Assembly (NCBI GenBank): GCA_964650405.1
Contig: CAZYTO010000040.1
Span: forward strand, 1-25,743
DNA from: CAZYTO01 sp964650405
GTDB taxonomy: Bacteria; Acidobacteriota; Thermoanaerobaculia; Gp7-AA8
DNA length: 25,743 nt
Reading direction: 5' to 3'
The notes beneath the pieces were generated by a model. It saw only the letters and a list, made by a program, of their open reading frames with translations, made no database searches and was not told the DNA's origin. Positions 1-7,347 of the stretch are shown here, one piece after another. A program made the translations under genes and the position numbers. Numbering within the stretch: the first letter of the stretch is position 1; the number at the start of each line of letters is the position of its first letter.

Positions 1-2108
1 ATCTCCACCTGCCCGAATACCTGCCGGCCGATGAGGCGCGTGTCGACGCCGATGAGGGTCTCGCGCGGCTGCTTGTTCAGCAGGTTGTTGCCGACGATGG
101 AGAACCGCACGGAGCGGGCGCCTCCGAAGAAGCGTGACGGCAGGTCGTAGCTGGCCCGGGCGCCGAGCAGGCCATAGGCGGGGAGCTGGGTGATGACGGG
201 CGAGTGGAAGACGATGTTGTACCACATGGCCGGACCGACGTAGCTCCCCTTCCAGGCGTACTCGATCGAGCCGCGCAGGCCGTGGAACGGACCGAGGTAC
301 GTGCCGGCGTTCACCTTGTTCCGCGAGGCGTAGACGAACTCCAGCGGATGCTTGGCGGGATCGAGCGTACCGTGGTCGCGCGTCTCGTTCTGGTGGGCGT
401 AGTTGATGAAGCCCGTCATCCATTCCGTGAGGTTCGTGCGCAGCTCCGCCTCGCCGCCGGTAATCGTGCCGATGTCGGGCTGGTTGAAATACTCGATCCC
501 GGACGGCGATCCGCTGGCGCCGGGCACGGTACCGATGACGAGGAAGTTCTTCACGCGGGAGCGGTAGAGATCGAGCTTGGCCGACACGGTGGGGCTGATC
601 TGGTACTCGCCGCCGAGGTCGAGGTTCTGGATCTCCTCCGGCCGGAGCGTTGGGTTGGGCGCGAAGACAGCCAGCGCGCGCGGAGGCGGCGCGCCGTTCG
701 CGTTGCTGAGGGTGAGAAACCAGCTCGACTGGTAGAGCTCGGAGAAGTTCGGGAAGCGGAAGGCGGTGCTGTAGCCGGCCCGCAGGACGAGCCGGTCGGA
801 GGGCGTGTAAACCGCCGAGAGGCGCGGCGAGGTCTTCTCGCGAAAGAGGCTGGTGCTTCCGTCGTAACGAAGTCCGGCCACGACGCGGAGGCGGTCCTTC
901 AGCAGCGAGACCTGGTCCTGCGCGTAGACGGCGAGCTTGTTGTAGCCGGTGACGGCGCTGGCGGCCGCGGAGAGCTCCTGCACTTCGTCGGCGCGGTCGA
1001 GGCGCCGGCCTTCCACGCCCACGAGGATGTCGTGGCCCTTGATCATGTGCAGGCCCATGCGGAAGTCGCCGATGAGCTGGTAGCCGTGATCGGCGGTCTT
1101 GCCGAATGCCGGCTGCTGCTGCGCGGCGTGGCAGCCCGCGCAGTGCATGCCGTCGCGGTGCGACCAGGAGAGATCGCTGCTGAACGACACCGGCTCGTTC
1201 TTCCGCTCGTGCGTGTACTTCAGCGAGGCGATGTCCAGCGTCTGGTTCAACTGGTGCGCCGAGGCGAACTGGCTGCCGGCCGGAAACACGGGGGGCTCGA
1301 AGGCATCGACGAAGCCGTCGAGCTTGTCGGAGTGCCGGTAGTACGAGAACTGCCAGTCCTGATGCCCGCCCTTGACGAAGAGGTCGCTGGCCCGGAACCG
1401 CGAGTGATCGTCCGCCCAGAAGACGATGGGGAACTCGGTCTGTTGCAATCGCGCGGAGATCAGCAGCGACGAGTTGCGGAGGCGGTTGCCGTAGATGGCC
1501 GAGGCCAGCCGCGTGTTCGTGCCGCCGCCGTAGAGCTCCACCGCCCCGCCGGCGATGTCGTCGGCATTCAGCGTGACGATGTTGAGCACGCCCCAGTACG
1601 CGTTCTCGCCGTACAGCGCCGACCCCGGACCCTTCACAATCTCGATGCGCTTGATGAGCTGCACCGGGAAGAGGTCGTAGGCGGGGCTGAGCGGCAGGCC
1701 GCCCGTGTCGCCGGAGTTGGTGGGCACGCCGTCGATGAGCAGGAGCAGGCGGTTGGGACGCGGGCTCTCGCCGAAGCCGCGAATGTCGATGGTCGGGCCC
1801 ATCGGGTTCCAGCGGACGTTGACGCCCGACACGAGGCGAAGGAGGTCGGGCACCGTCTTCGCCCCCGACTCCCGGATCTGCTTGGCCGTGATGACCGTGA
1901 CGGCGCTCGGCGCCTTCGAGAGCGGAATCTCCGTCTTCGTCGCCGCTTCGACCTTTGGTTGCTCCTCGCCGAAGAGCGTCACCTCGCCGATGGTCTTGGG
2001 CGGCGGCGCGATGGCCTCCGCGCCCGCCGCGGCAAGAGCGCCCGCGAGGGGCAGGGACATCAGAAGCAGCCGCAGGGCGGCCCGGAAAGCAGACGCAGTT
2101 CGCAACAT
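1..2108 (-). CDS. TonB-dependent outer-membrane receptor, 3' end cut by the window edge
   Basis: The minus-strand reading frame stays open from ATG at 2108 to the window edge: about 702 residues, lacking only the last part of the barrel. An N-terminal signal peptide (residues 1 to about 30) is followed by a TonB-box-like stretch (EVTLFGEE) and a plug domain with the typical run RESGAKTVPDLL, IDIRGFGE, LLLIDGVP and IEIVKGPGSALYGENA. The C-terminal two thirds show barrel strands, ending near NNLLNKQPRE. GAGGAA sits 5 bases before the start. The family imports siderophores, vitamin B12, heme or glycans using TonB energy; the substrate cannot be read here. An odd feature is a c-type heme motif, CAGCH, at residues 323-327, in frame in a predicted surface loop. 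No TonB/ExbB/ExbD or ABC partner is in the window. Confidence 0.93.
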   Translation of the reverse strand, partial: MLRTASAFRAALRLLLMSLPLAGALAAAGAEAIAPPPKTIGEVTLFGEEQPKVEAATKTEIPLSKAPSAVTVITAKQIRESGAKTVPDLLRLVSGVNVRWNPMGPTIDIRGFGESPRPNRLLLLIDGVPTNSGDTGGLPLSPAYDLFPVQLIKRIEIVKGPGSALYGENAYWGVLNIVTLNADDIAGGAVELYGGGTNTRLASAIYGNRLRNSSLLISARLQQTEFPIVFWADDHSRFRASDLFVKGGHQDWQFSYYRHSDKLDGFVDAFEPPVFPAGSQFASAHQLNQTLDIASLKYTHERKNEPVSFSSDLSWSHRDGMHCAGCHAAQQQPAFGKTADHGYQLIGDFRMGLHMIKGHDILVGVEGRRLDRADEVQELSAAASAVTGYNKLAVYAQDQVSLLKDRLRVVAGLRYDGSTSLFREKTSPRLSAVYTPSDRLVLRAGYSTAFRFPNFSELYQSSWFLTLSNANGAPPPRALAVFAPNPTLRPEEIQNLDLGGEYQISPTVSAKLDLYRSRVKNFLVIGTVPGASGSPSGIEYFNQPDIGTITGGEAELRTNLTEWMTGFINYAHQNETRDHGTLDPAKHPLEFVYASRNKVNAGTYLGPFHGLRGSIEYAWKGSYVGPAMWYNIVFHSPVITQLPAYGLLGARASYDLPSRFFGGARSVRFSIVGNNLLNKQPRETLIGVDTRLIGRQVFGQVE

Positions 2109-2205
2109 CGGATTCCTCACTCGTTGACCGTGGCGATGACGGGGACTCAGGCGGGCTGGTGCGCAAGTGTAGAGATCGCCGACGCGCAGGACAAGTGAAA
2201 CTCGA

Positions 2206-3015
2206 CTACGCAGCCGCTGCGGGCGCGGCCTTGCGCTTGGCCAATCCGACATAACCCCACGGCACGTCCGCGAGCGAGCCGGCCGCCGCCCAACTGACCG
2301 CGGCCAGCACCGCGGAGACCAGCATCGCCGTCCATCCGAGGCGCTTCATCGGTGAGGTGAAGAGCGGCGGAACCCAGATCAGGAGCGTGAAGAGGCTGAT
2401 CATGACCGCTTCCAGCGTCACGGCGAGACGGGGAAAGATGGCGAAGAGGAGACCGAGGCCGGCAGCGATATGCGCGGCGCCGGTGAGGTACGTCAGACCC
2501 AGCGGGCAAGGCAGCCACGACTGAACCATCGAAGCTGTGAACCGGCTGTACGCGAAATGGGAGAGGCCGAGGATGGGCAGACAGAGTCCGAACAGGAAAC
2601 GGGCCACGCGCACGCTGCGGTCATCGGCTCGCGCCGAAATCGAGGCAAACAGCATCCACGCGCCGGTGAGGAGCATCAGCGTCTCGCTGACGCCGAGCCA
2701 CATGCTCACGTCGGCCGGCCTGGTCAGGACGCGCGGCACACGCAGGAGCAGCAGCCAGACCAGCACGTTGACGTTGAGAAGGAGCGTGGCCGCCGTCGCC
2801 GTGCGCTTGATCAGCATCCCGATGCCGCCCGCAAGCAGCATCACGCCCGACGCATAGGCGAGAAGCGTTCGTCCCGGGACCCACGCCGGGACCGGCTGCC
2901 AGTTCAGGGCGAAGTCGCCGGAGAGAAGGCTGAGCAGTCCGAGCCCGGCAAAACCGACGGCGAATGCAACGTAGCCGATCTTCGTGGCGCGCATGAAGGG
3001 CGATTGTTTTTTCAC
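2206..3015 (-). CDS. DoxX-like integral membrane protein
   Basis: A 269-residue protein that is almost entirely hydrophobic, with about seven or eight predicted membrane segments (for example FAVGFAGLGLLSLL near the N-terminus, LLLNVNVLVWLLLL and MISLFTLLIWVPPL). The layout of short helices with small polar turns resembles the DoxX/DoxD-like group, whose members act in the inner membrane, often with redox functions that are poorly defined. The start used is GTG at 3015; an in-frame ATG at 2994 (MRATKIGYVAF) is an equally good candidate, and neither has a clear ribosome binding site. The gene is divergent from the MocR-type regulator at 3138, a layout in which such regulators commonly control the neighbour. 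Family assignment is by overall look, not by a catalytic motif. Confidence 0.7.
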   Translation of the reverse strand: MKKQSPFMRATKIGYVAFAVGFAGLGLLSLLSGDFALNWQPVPAWVPGRTLLAYASGVMLLAGGIGMLIKRTATAATLLLNVNVLVWLLLLRVPRVLTRPADVSMWLGVSETLMLLTGAWMLFASISARADDRSVRVARFLFGLCLPILGLSHFAYSRFTASMVQSWLPCPLGLTYLTGAAHIAAGLGLLFAIFPRLAVTLEAVMISLFTLLIWVPPLFTSPMKRLGWTAMLVSAVLAAVSWAAAGSLADVPWGYVGLAKRKAAPAAAA

Positions 3016-3058
3016 GGTGCGTACGGGTCAATGACCAGTTCGCGGAAAGCCGATCCGG

Positions 3059-3071
3059 CCACTTGAAGTGG
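3059..3071. promoter_or_regulatory. Perfect 13-bp palindrome between DoxX-like gene and MocR-type regulator (candidate operator)
   Basis: CCACTT-G-AAGTGG is a perfect inverted repeat with a one-base centre, in the 122-bp region between the divergent starts. It runs directly into TGGTAT, the complement of the ATACCA half-site described for the MocR-family regulator GabR. Two further GACCAG copies lie at 3033-3038 and 3100-3105. Binding by the adjacent MocR-type protein is inference. Confidence 0.4.
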
Positions 3072-3137
3072 TATCTTCGAATCGTCCTGATGGGATCAAG
3101 ACCAGGTAGCCACCGAGGCGGCGTTCCGGCCGCGCTG

Positions 3138-4634
3138 ATGATCCGGATCGAGCCCCGCGCCCGGGAAGGATTGCAGCTACAGGTCTACAACGCCGTGCGG
3201 GGTGCGATCCTCGATGGCACTCTCGTTCCCGGCACACGCCTGCCGTCGTCGCGGGCGCTGGCCGACGATCTGCGCGTCTCGCGGACGACGACCTTGCTGG
3301 CCTACGAGCAGTTGCTGGCCGAGGGGTATCTCGCAGCGCGCCGCGGTTCCGGCACCTTCGTCACGGACGAGATCCCCGATGCTCTCCCCCATCGCCCGTC
3401 CGCGCGGGTGATCCACACGAAACATCCGCAACTCTCACGGCGCGGTGCCGCGCTCGCCGCGCTCCCCAGCCCGGCCCGCCGAGTTGCCGGACCGGCGAAG
3501 CCCTTCCGCCTCGGCGTCCCGGCCCTGGATCTCTTTCCTCAGCGCATCTGGTCGCAGCTCGTCACCCGGCGTCTCCGATCGACCACCATCCGGCAGCTCG
3601 ATTACGGCGATTCGGCTGGCTTCCCGAGCCTGCGAACAGCCATCGCCGAGCACGTGCAGGCCGCGCGCGGGACGCGGTGCAGCGCGGACCAGGTCATCAT
3701 CGTGGCCGGTGCCCAGCGCGGCCTGGAGATGGTCTGCACGGCGCTCCTCGATCCCGGGGATCGCGTCTGGCTCGAAGAGCCCGGCTACACGGGCGCCCGG
3801 AGTGCGCTGCTGGCCGCCGGCGCGCGCATCGTTCCCGTCCGCGTGGACAGCGACGGCCTCGATGTGGCCGCGGCCATGCGGCGCGCGCCGGGCGCGCGCA
3901 TGGCCTACGTCACGCCGTCGAATCAATTCCCGCTCGGCGTTCCCATGAGCCTCGTGCGGCGACTGTCGCTCCTGCAGTGGGCCAGCGACGCCGGGGCCTG
4001 GGTCCTCGAGGACGACTACGACAGCGAGTTCCGCTACGACACGCGGCCGTTCCCTTGCCTGCACGGCCTCGACGCCGACGGGCGCGTGATCTATGTCGGG
4101 ACGTTCGCCAAGTCGCTCTTCCCCGCCCTGCGCCTCGGCTTCGTCATCGTGCCTGCCGACCTTCACGGCCGGTTCGTGGCCGTGCGCCGCACCACGGACG
4201 TTCACCCCCCGCTGCTCGAACAGATGGCGCTCGCGGATTTCATCGGCGAAGGCCACTACGCGCGGCATCTCCGCCGCATGCGAACGGTGTATCGCGAACG
4301 CGTCGAAGCCCTCGTGGACGCGGCCGAACGGTCCTGCGCCGGAGCGCTCCGCCTTCGGCCGGTCCAGACCGGGCTGCACGCCGTGGCCGATCTGCACGGC
4401 GTCGACGAAGAGCGCGTCTACGAGGAGGCGCGGGACCGCAGCATCGAAGTGGCGCCCCTCGGCACGTACTTCCTCGGGCGCCCCACGATGAACGGCCTGC
4501 TCCTGGGCTTCGCCTCGACGCGCCCGGACGTCCTTCGCCGCGGCATGGAACGCCTCGCCGCAGCCATCGAGAGCGCACGCCGGCCGGCCGCGCGGCGGCC
4601 TCCCGAAAGCACGCACCGAAGCCGGCGTTCGTGA
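3138..4634 (+). CDS. MocR/PdxR-type regulator: GntR winged helix fused to class I aminotransferase domain
   Basis: The protein is 498 residues from ATG 3138. Residues 10-77 form a GntR-type winged helix (VYNAVRGAILDGTLVPG, LPSSRALADDLRVSRTT, GYLAARRGSGTFV). From about residue 115 to the end it is a fold-type I aminotransferase domain with the PLP signatures TPSNQFPLG, EDDYDSEFRY and GTFAKSLFPALRLGF; K325 in the last is the expected PLP lysine. Length and order match the MocR family, cytoplasmic regulators that sense PLP or PLP-amino acid adducts (PdxR, GabR and TauR are characterised members). The frame is open upstream to TTG 3063 and ATG 3090, but that extension crosses the palindrome and lies outside the conserved domain, so 3138 is preferred; only a distant GAGGCGG precedes it. 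The likely target is the divergent DoxX-like gene. Confidence 0.93.
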   Translation: MIRIEPRAREGLQLQVYNAVRGAILDGTLVPGTRLPSSRALADDLRVSRTTTLLAYEQLLAEGYLAARRGSGTFVTDEIPDALPHRPSARVIHTKHPQLSRRGAALAALPSPARRVAGPAKPFRLGVPALDLFPQRIWSQLVTRRLRSTTIRQLDYGDSAGFPSLRTAIAEHVQAARGTRCSADQVIIVAGAQRGLEMVCTALLDPGDRVWLEEPGYTGARSALLAAGARIVPVRVDSDGLDVAAAMRRAPGARMAYVTPSNQFPLGVPMSLVRRLSLLQWASDAGAWVLEDDYDSEFRYDTRPFPCLHGLDADGRVIYVGTFAKSLFPALRLGFVIVPADLHGRFVAVRRTTDVHPPLLEQMALADFIGEGHYARHLRRMRTVYRERVEALVDAAERSCAGALRLRPVQTGLHAVADLHGVDEERVYEEARDRSIEVAPLGTYFLGRPTMNGLLLGFASTRPDVLRRGMERLAAAIESARRPAARRPPESTHRSRRS

Positions 4635-4648
4635 GGATCCGCGATTTT

Positions 4649-4668
4649 GACGGACAGGATTGTCCGTC
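4649..4668. repeat. Perfect 8-bp inverted repeat between convergent genes
   Basis: GACGGACA, a GGAT loop and TGTCCGTC form a hairpin 14 bases after the MocR-type stop and 18 bases beyond the DUF1579 stop on the other strand. Its position between convergent genes suits a bidirectional transcription end, but neither side has a T-run, so it is recorded as an inverted repeat and not as an intrinsic terminator. Confidence 0.5.
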
Positions 4669-4686
4669 CTCCACACATCTCACCAG

Positions 4687-5307
4687 CTACTTCGTCGCCG
4701 GCCCCTTTCGCGTCATCCGCAACTCGATCATGAGCTTCTCCGTGCCGTCGTCCTGGATGGGGAAGTGGCGGTGCAGCAGAACGCGGCCGTTGTCTTCGAG
4801 GTGCGCGCGGGCCACGGTCTTCCGGCCCGGACGGTCCGGGTCGAGCGACGTCGCGTAGAGCACGATCTCCTTGCCGTCGAACGTTCCGTCACTCTGGCGG
4901 ATGGAGAACATCACCTGGCGGGAGTCGTACCAGAAGGTCGTGAACTTGTTCGTCTTGGCGTCGAAGCCGGAGATCCCTACGCCGGTGCTCTTGCCGCCGT
5001 GCTCGTCGTAGAAGGTGAAGTCCGATTCCAGGAAGCGTCCGTCCTGGACCATCTGCTGGTGGCACTCGCCGCGCGTGTGCACCGGGTCTCCCTTGGCGGG
5101 GAAGAACGTCTTCGCCACGTCCCACTCGCCGGCAAACTGGGAGAGCAGTGCCTGTCCGGCCCCCGGCCCGGTGCGCGGCTCGTACGATGCCTGCGCTTCG
5201 CGGGGAGCCTGCGGAGGCGGGGCGGCCTTCTTCGGTTCCGTTTGCGCGAGGATGAAGGTTCCGCACACCGCGAGCACTACGAGCATCGTGGCCAGTCTTG
5301 CTTTCAT
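4687..5307 (-). CDS. Secreted DUF1579-family protein
   Basis: A 206-residue protein with a signal peptide (MKARLATMLVVLAVCGTFIL, probable cut near AQ) and a short Pro/Ala-rich linker. From about residue 55 comes a single lipocalin-like beta domain with the DUF1579 pattern: LSQFAGEWDVAKTFF, GECHQQMVQDGRFLESDF, GISGFDAKTNKFTTFWYDS, then IVLYA and a C-terminal IELRMTRKG. The family is common in Acidobacteriota and Planctomycetes and has no established biochemical role. It is predicted to be periplasmic or extracellular. The gene converges on the MocR-type regulator and lies 127 bp downstream of the caspase-like lipoprotein in the same direction, without overlap, so co-transcription is possible but unproven. 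Confidence 0.88.
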   Translation of the reverse strand: MKARLATMLVVLAVCGTFILAQTEPKKAAPPPQAPREAQASYEPRTGPGAGQALLSQFAGEWDVAKTFFPAKGDPVHTRGECHQQMVQDGRFLESDFTFYDEHGGKSTGVGISGFDAKTNKFTTFWYDSRQVMFSIRQSDGTFDGKEIVLYATSLDPDRPGRKTVARAHLEDNGRVLLHRHFPIQDDGTEKLMIELRMTRKGPATK

Positions 5308-5434
5308 GTATCGACGCCTCCCTGAAATCGGCGGTCATCCTAGCGCGGCCCGCCGCTGTCGTGCGCTGCATGGAAAGGGAGCAGGGCTCAACACGCCTGA
5401 CCGGCCGGTACTGGAACGTCGCCAACGTGGCGTC

Positions 5435-7237
5435 TCACCTCTCCCTCTTCCGCGGGTTCACCAGCTCGAACTGCGCGTGCTTCGCTTCGAGAACCTTGCC
5501 GTCGAAGTCGAGGAAGATGCGGCCGGACGTCGTGGCCACGGCGATGTCGCGATTGCCGTCGTTGTCGTAATCGACGATCTGCAGGCCTTCGATCTTCTGC
5601 GGCGCGAGCACGCAGCCGTACCAGAGCTGGCTGCCGAAGTGCAGGTTCCCGCGATATGGCGGGGCCTCGCCGCCGACCCGCTTCGGGTCGAGCATGACCA
5701 CGATGCTGACCACGCCGTCGGTGCTGATGACGGACTGCAGCTCGCGGTTGATTCCCGTGGCCACGATCTTCGGCGCGGTACGGGCCGTGCGCGTCCCGAC
5801 CATGACGTGGTCAAGACGTCCGGGGTGCCAGTAGCCGGAGCGGACGTTGCCGTCACCGTCGAGGATGGTGAGGCGGGAGACCCGGTCGTGGCCGTCGCCG
5901 GAGAGGGCCACGATCTGCTTCGCGCCGTTGCGGAACAGGTTGCCCACTTCGAACGTGCGCACCGTCAACGGGCCGGCAGCGTCGCCGTAGTTCGGCGGCG
6001 CGTTCGTGTCGGCCGTCCACAGGCGCTGGCCGGACGCGGCGAAGGCGGCGATGCGGCTGCCCGCGGCGGCCACCGCTTCGTTGGCACCGTCGCCGTCGAG
6101 ATCGGCGACGGTCGCTTTCACGATCCTGCCGTCCATGTGCGAAGTCCAAAGGAGGCGGCCGTCGGCGCTGAAGGCGTGCAGCGACACGTCCTCGGTGCTC
6201 ACGCGAGCGACCGAGGGAAGGGGCCCTTCGCCAGGCCGGCGCGGCGGAGCGCAGACGGCCAGGGGCATCTCGCTCGTATCTCCGTCCATGCTCACCTGGA
6301 TGGCGTCGGTGCCGGCGGCATCGGCCGGGTGGTGCGTCCGAAGCCAGGAGCGGACATGCTCCCGCACGTAGCTGCTCAACGCACCTGCGGTGACCAGTCC
6401 GTGCTCGTTGCGATCGGCCTTGCAGCGGAGGCCGGCCAGCACCTTGGCCGTGAAGACACCGTTCTTCGACACATCGTCGTCATAGGCCACCTTGCCGGCG
6501 GCGGCGGCATAGAAGACGACCTGGCCGTCGACGTTCGTCATGTCGCGGATCAGCGGGGCGCCGGAGGCAAGCCGCGAACCGCCGGCCCGGGTGGCCGCGT
6601 TGACGCGCTCGCGGCAGGCGTCGAGCAGTACCAGCGACCGCCGCGCGTTCGAGGCGGCGATGACGTCGAGGATCTTCGTCGTCGGCAGCGCGCTCTGCGG
6701 ATCGCCCAGCAGCGACGACTCCGCCAGCACGAAGGGCATCCCTTCGCTGCTGAAGCCGTGCGTGGCAAAGGAGACGATGAAGATTCCGTCGCGGCCGACG
6801 CTCTCGGCCTGCTTCTTCAGGAACGTAAAGATGTCTGCGCTGGTTGCCTCGCCCACGACGGCCCCCGCCGCCCGCAACTGCTGCAGGTGCTCCTTCGTCC
6901 TGCGCTTGTGCGGCTCGCCGGAGAGGGCCAGGACCACATGCCGCGGCCGGAGCAGCGTCGTCTTCGGCTCGAGGGCGAACGCGTACGCCAGGTCCACGGC
7001 ATCGTCGACCGCAAAGGGCACCTCGGCCACGTTCGGATCGCGGAACAGGCGCACGCCGACGAAGAGCGCCGCCGACTGTTCGGCATCGAAAGGCAGCCGG
7101 CCCGCACGCTCGACCGAAGGCAGCGGCCGTGCCGAGCGGCGGTCCCCGCTGCGCGGGGAGGATGGACCGCATGCCACGATGGCCACGAAGGCGATCGCGG
7201 CACCAGTGCAGAGAGCGCCCTGACGGACGGAGAGCAT
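5435..7237 (-). CDS. Caspase-like (C14) lipoprotein with FG-GAP/VCBS-like C-terminal region
   Basis: A 600-residue protein from ATG 7237; an in-frame ATG lies at 7246, but AAGGA is better spaced for 7237. A lipoprotein signal ends IVAC (Cys23), so envelope anchoring is predicted. Residues about 50-300 form a caspase-like p20 domain: LFVGVRLFRDP, a helix starting AVDDAVDLAYAF, the catalytic-His strand IVSFATHG (H160) and the catalytic-Cys strand LVLLDACRE (C208). Residues about 340-600 carry repeated beta stretches with Asp-rich turns (VADLDGDGANEAV, LDGDGN, VDYDNDGNRDIAVAT), the calcium-binding look of FG-GAP/VCBS repeats. The family cleaves proteins at sites set by its S1 pocket; specificity cannot be read here. 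It is the last gene of the minus-strand peptidase stack, 110 bp after the second caspase-like gene. Confidence 0.88.
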   Translation of the reverse strand: MLSVRQGALCTGAAIAFVAIVACGPSSPRSGDRRSARPLPSVERAGRLPFDAEQSAALFVGVRLFRDPNVAEVPFAVDDAVDLAYAFALEPKTTLLRPRHVVLALSGEPHKRRTKEHLQQLRAAGAVVGEATSADIFTFLKKQAESVGRDGIFIVSFATHGFSSEGMPFVLAESSLLGDPQSALPTTKILDVIAASNARRSLVLLDACRERVNAATRAGGSRLASGAPLIRDMTNVDGQVVFYAAAAGKVAYDDDVSKNGVFTAKVLAGLRCKADRNEHGLVTAGALSSYVREHVRSWLRTHHPADAAGTDAIQVSMDGDTSEMPLAVCAPPRRPGEGPLPSVARVSTEDVSLHAFSADGRLLWTSHMDGRIVKATVADLDGDGANEAVAAAGSRIAAFAASGQRLWTADTNAPPNYGDAAGPLTVRTFEVGNLFRNGAKQIVALSGDGHDRVSRLTILDGDGNVRSGYWHPGRLDHVMVGTRTARTAPKIVATGINRELQSVISTDGVVSIVVMLDPKRVGGEAPPYRGNLHFGSQLWYGCVLAPQKIEGLQIVDYDNDGNRDIAVATTSGRIFLDFDGKVLEAKHAQFELVNPRKRER

Positions 7238-7347
7238 CCCTTTCATCCTTCGTGGCAGGCGGGAACCGATAGCGGCCTCCTCACGCGAGCCGCGACGACT
7301 GACGTGCCCCGACAGACGGCGCGGGATCGGCGAGGAGGCCGTGTAAG

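Noticed and set aside
204..2198. 664-residue plus-strand frame opposite the TonB-dependent receptor
   Set aside because: Arg/Val/Ala/Glu-rich antisense frame with no domain; the minus strand holds a clear receptor with signal peptide and ribosome binding site.
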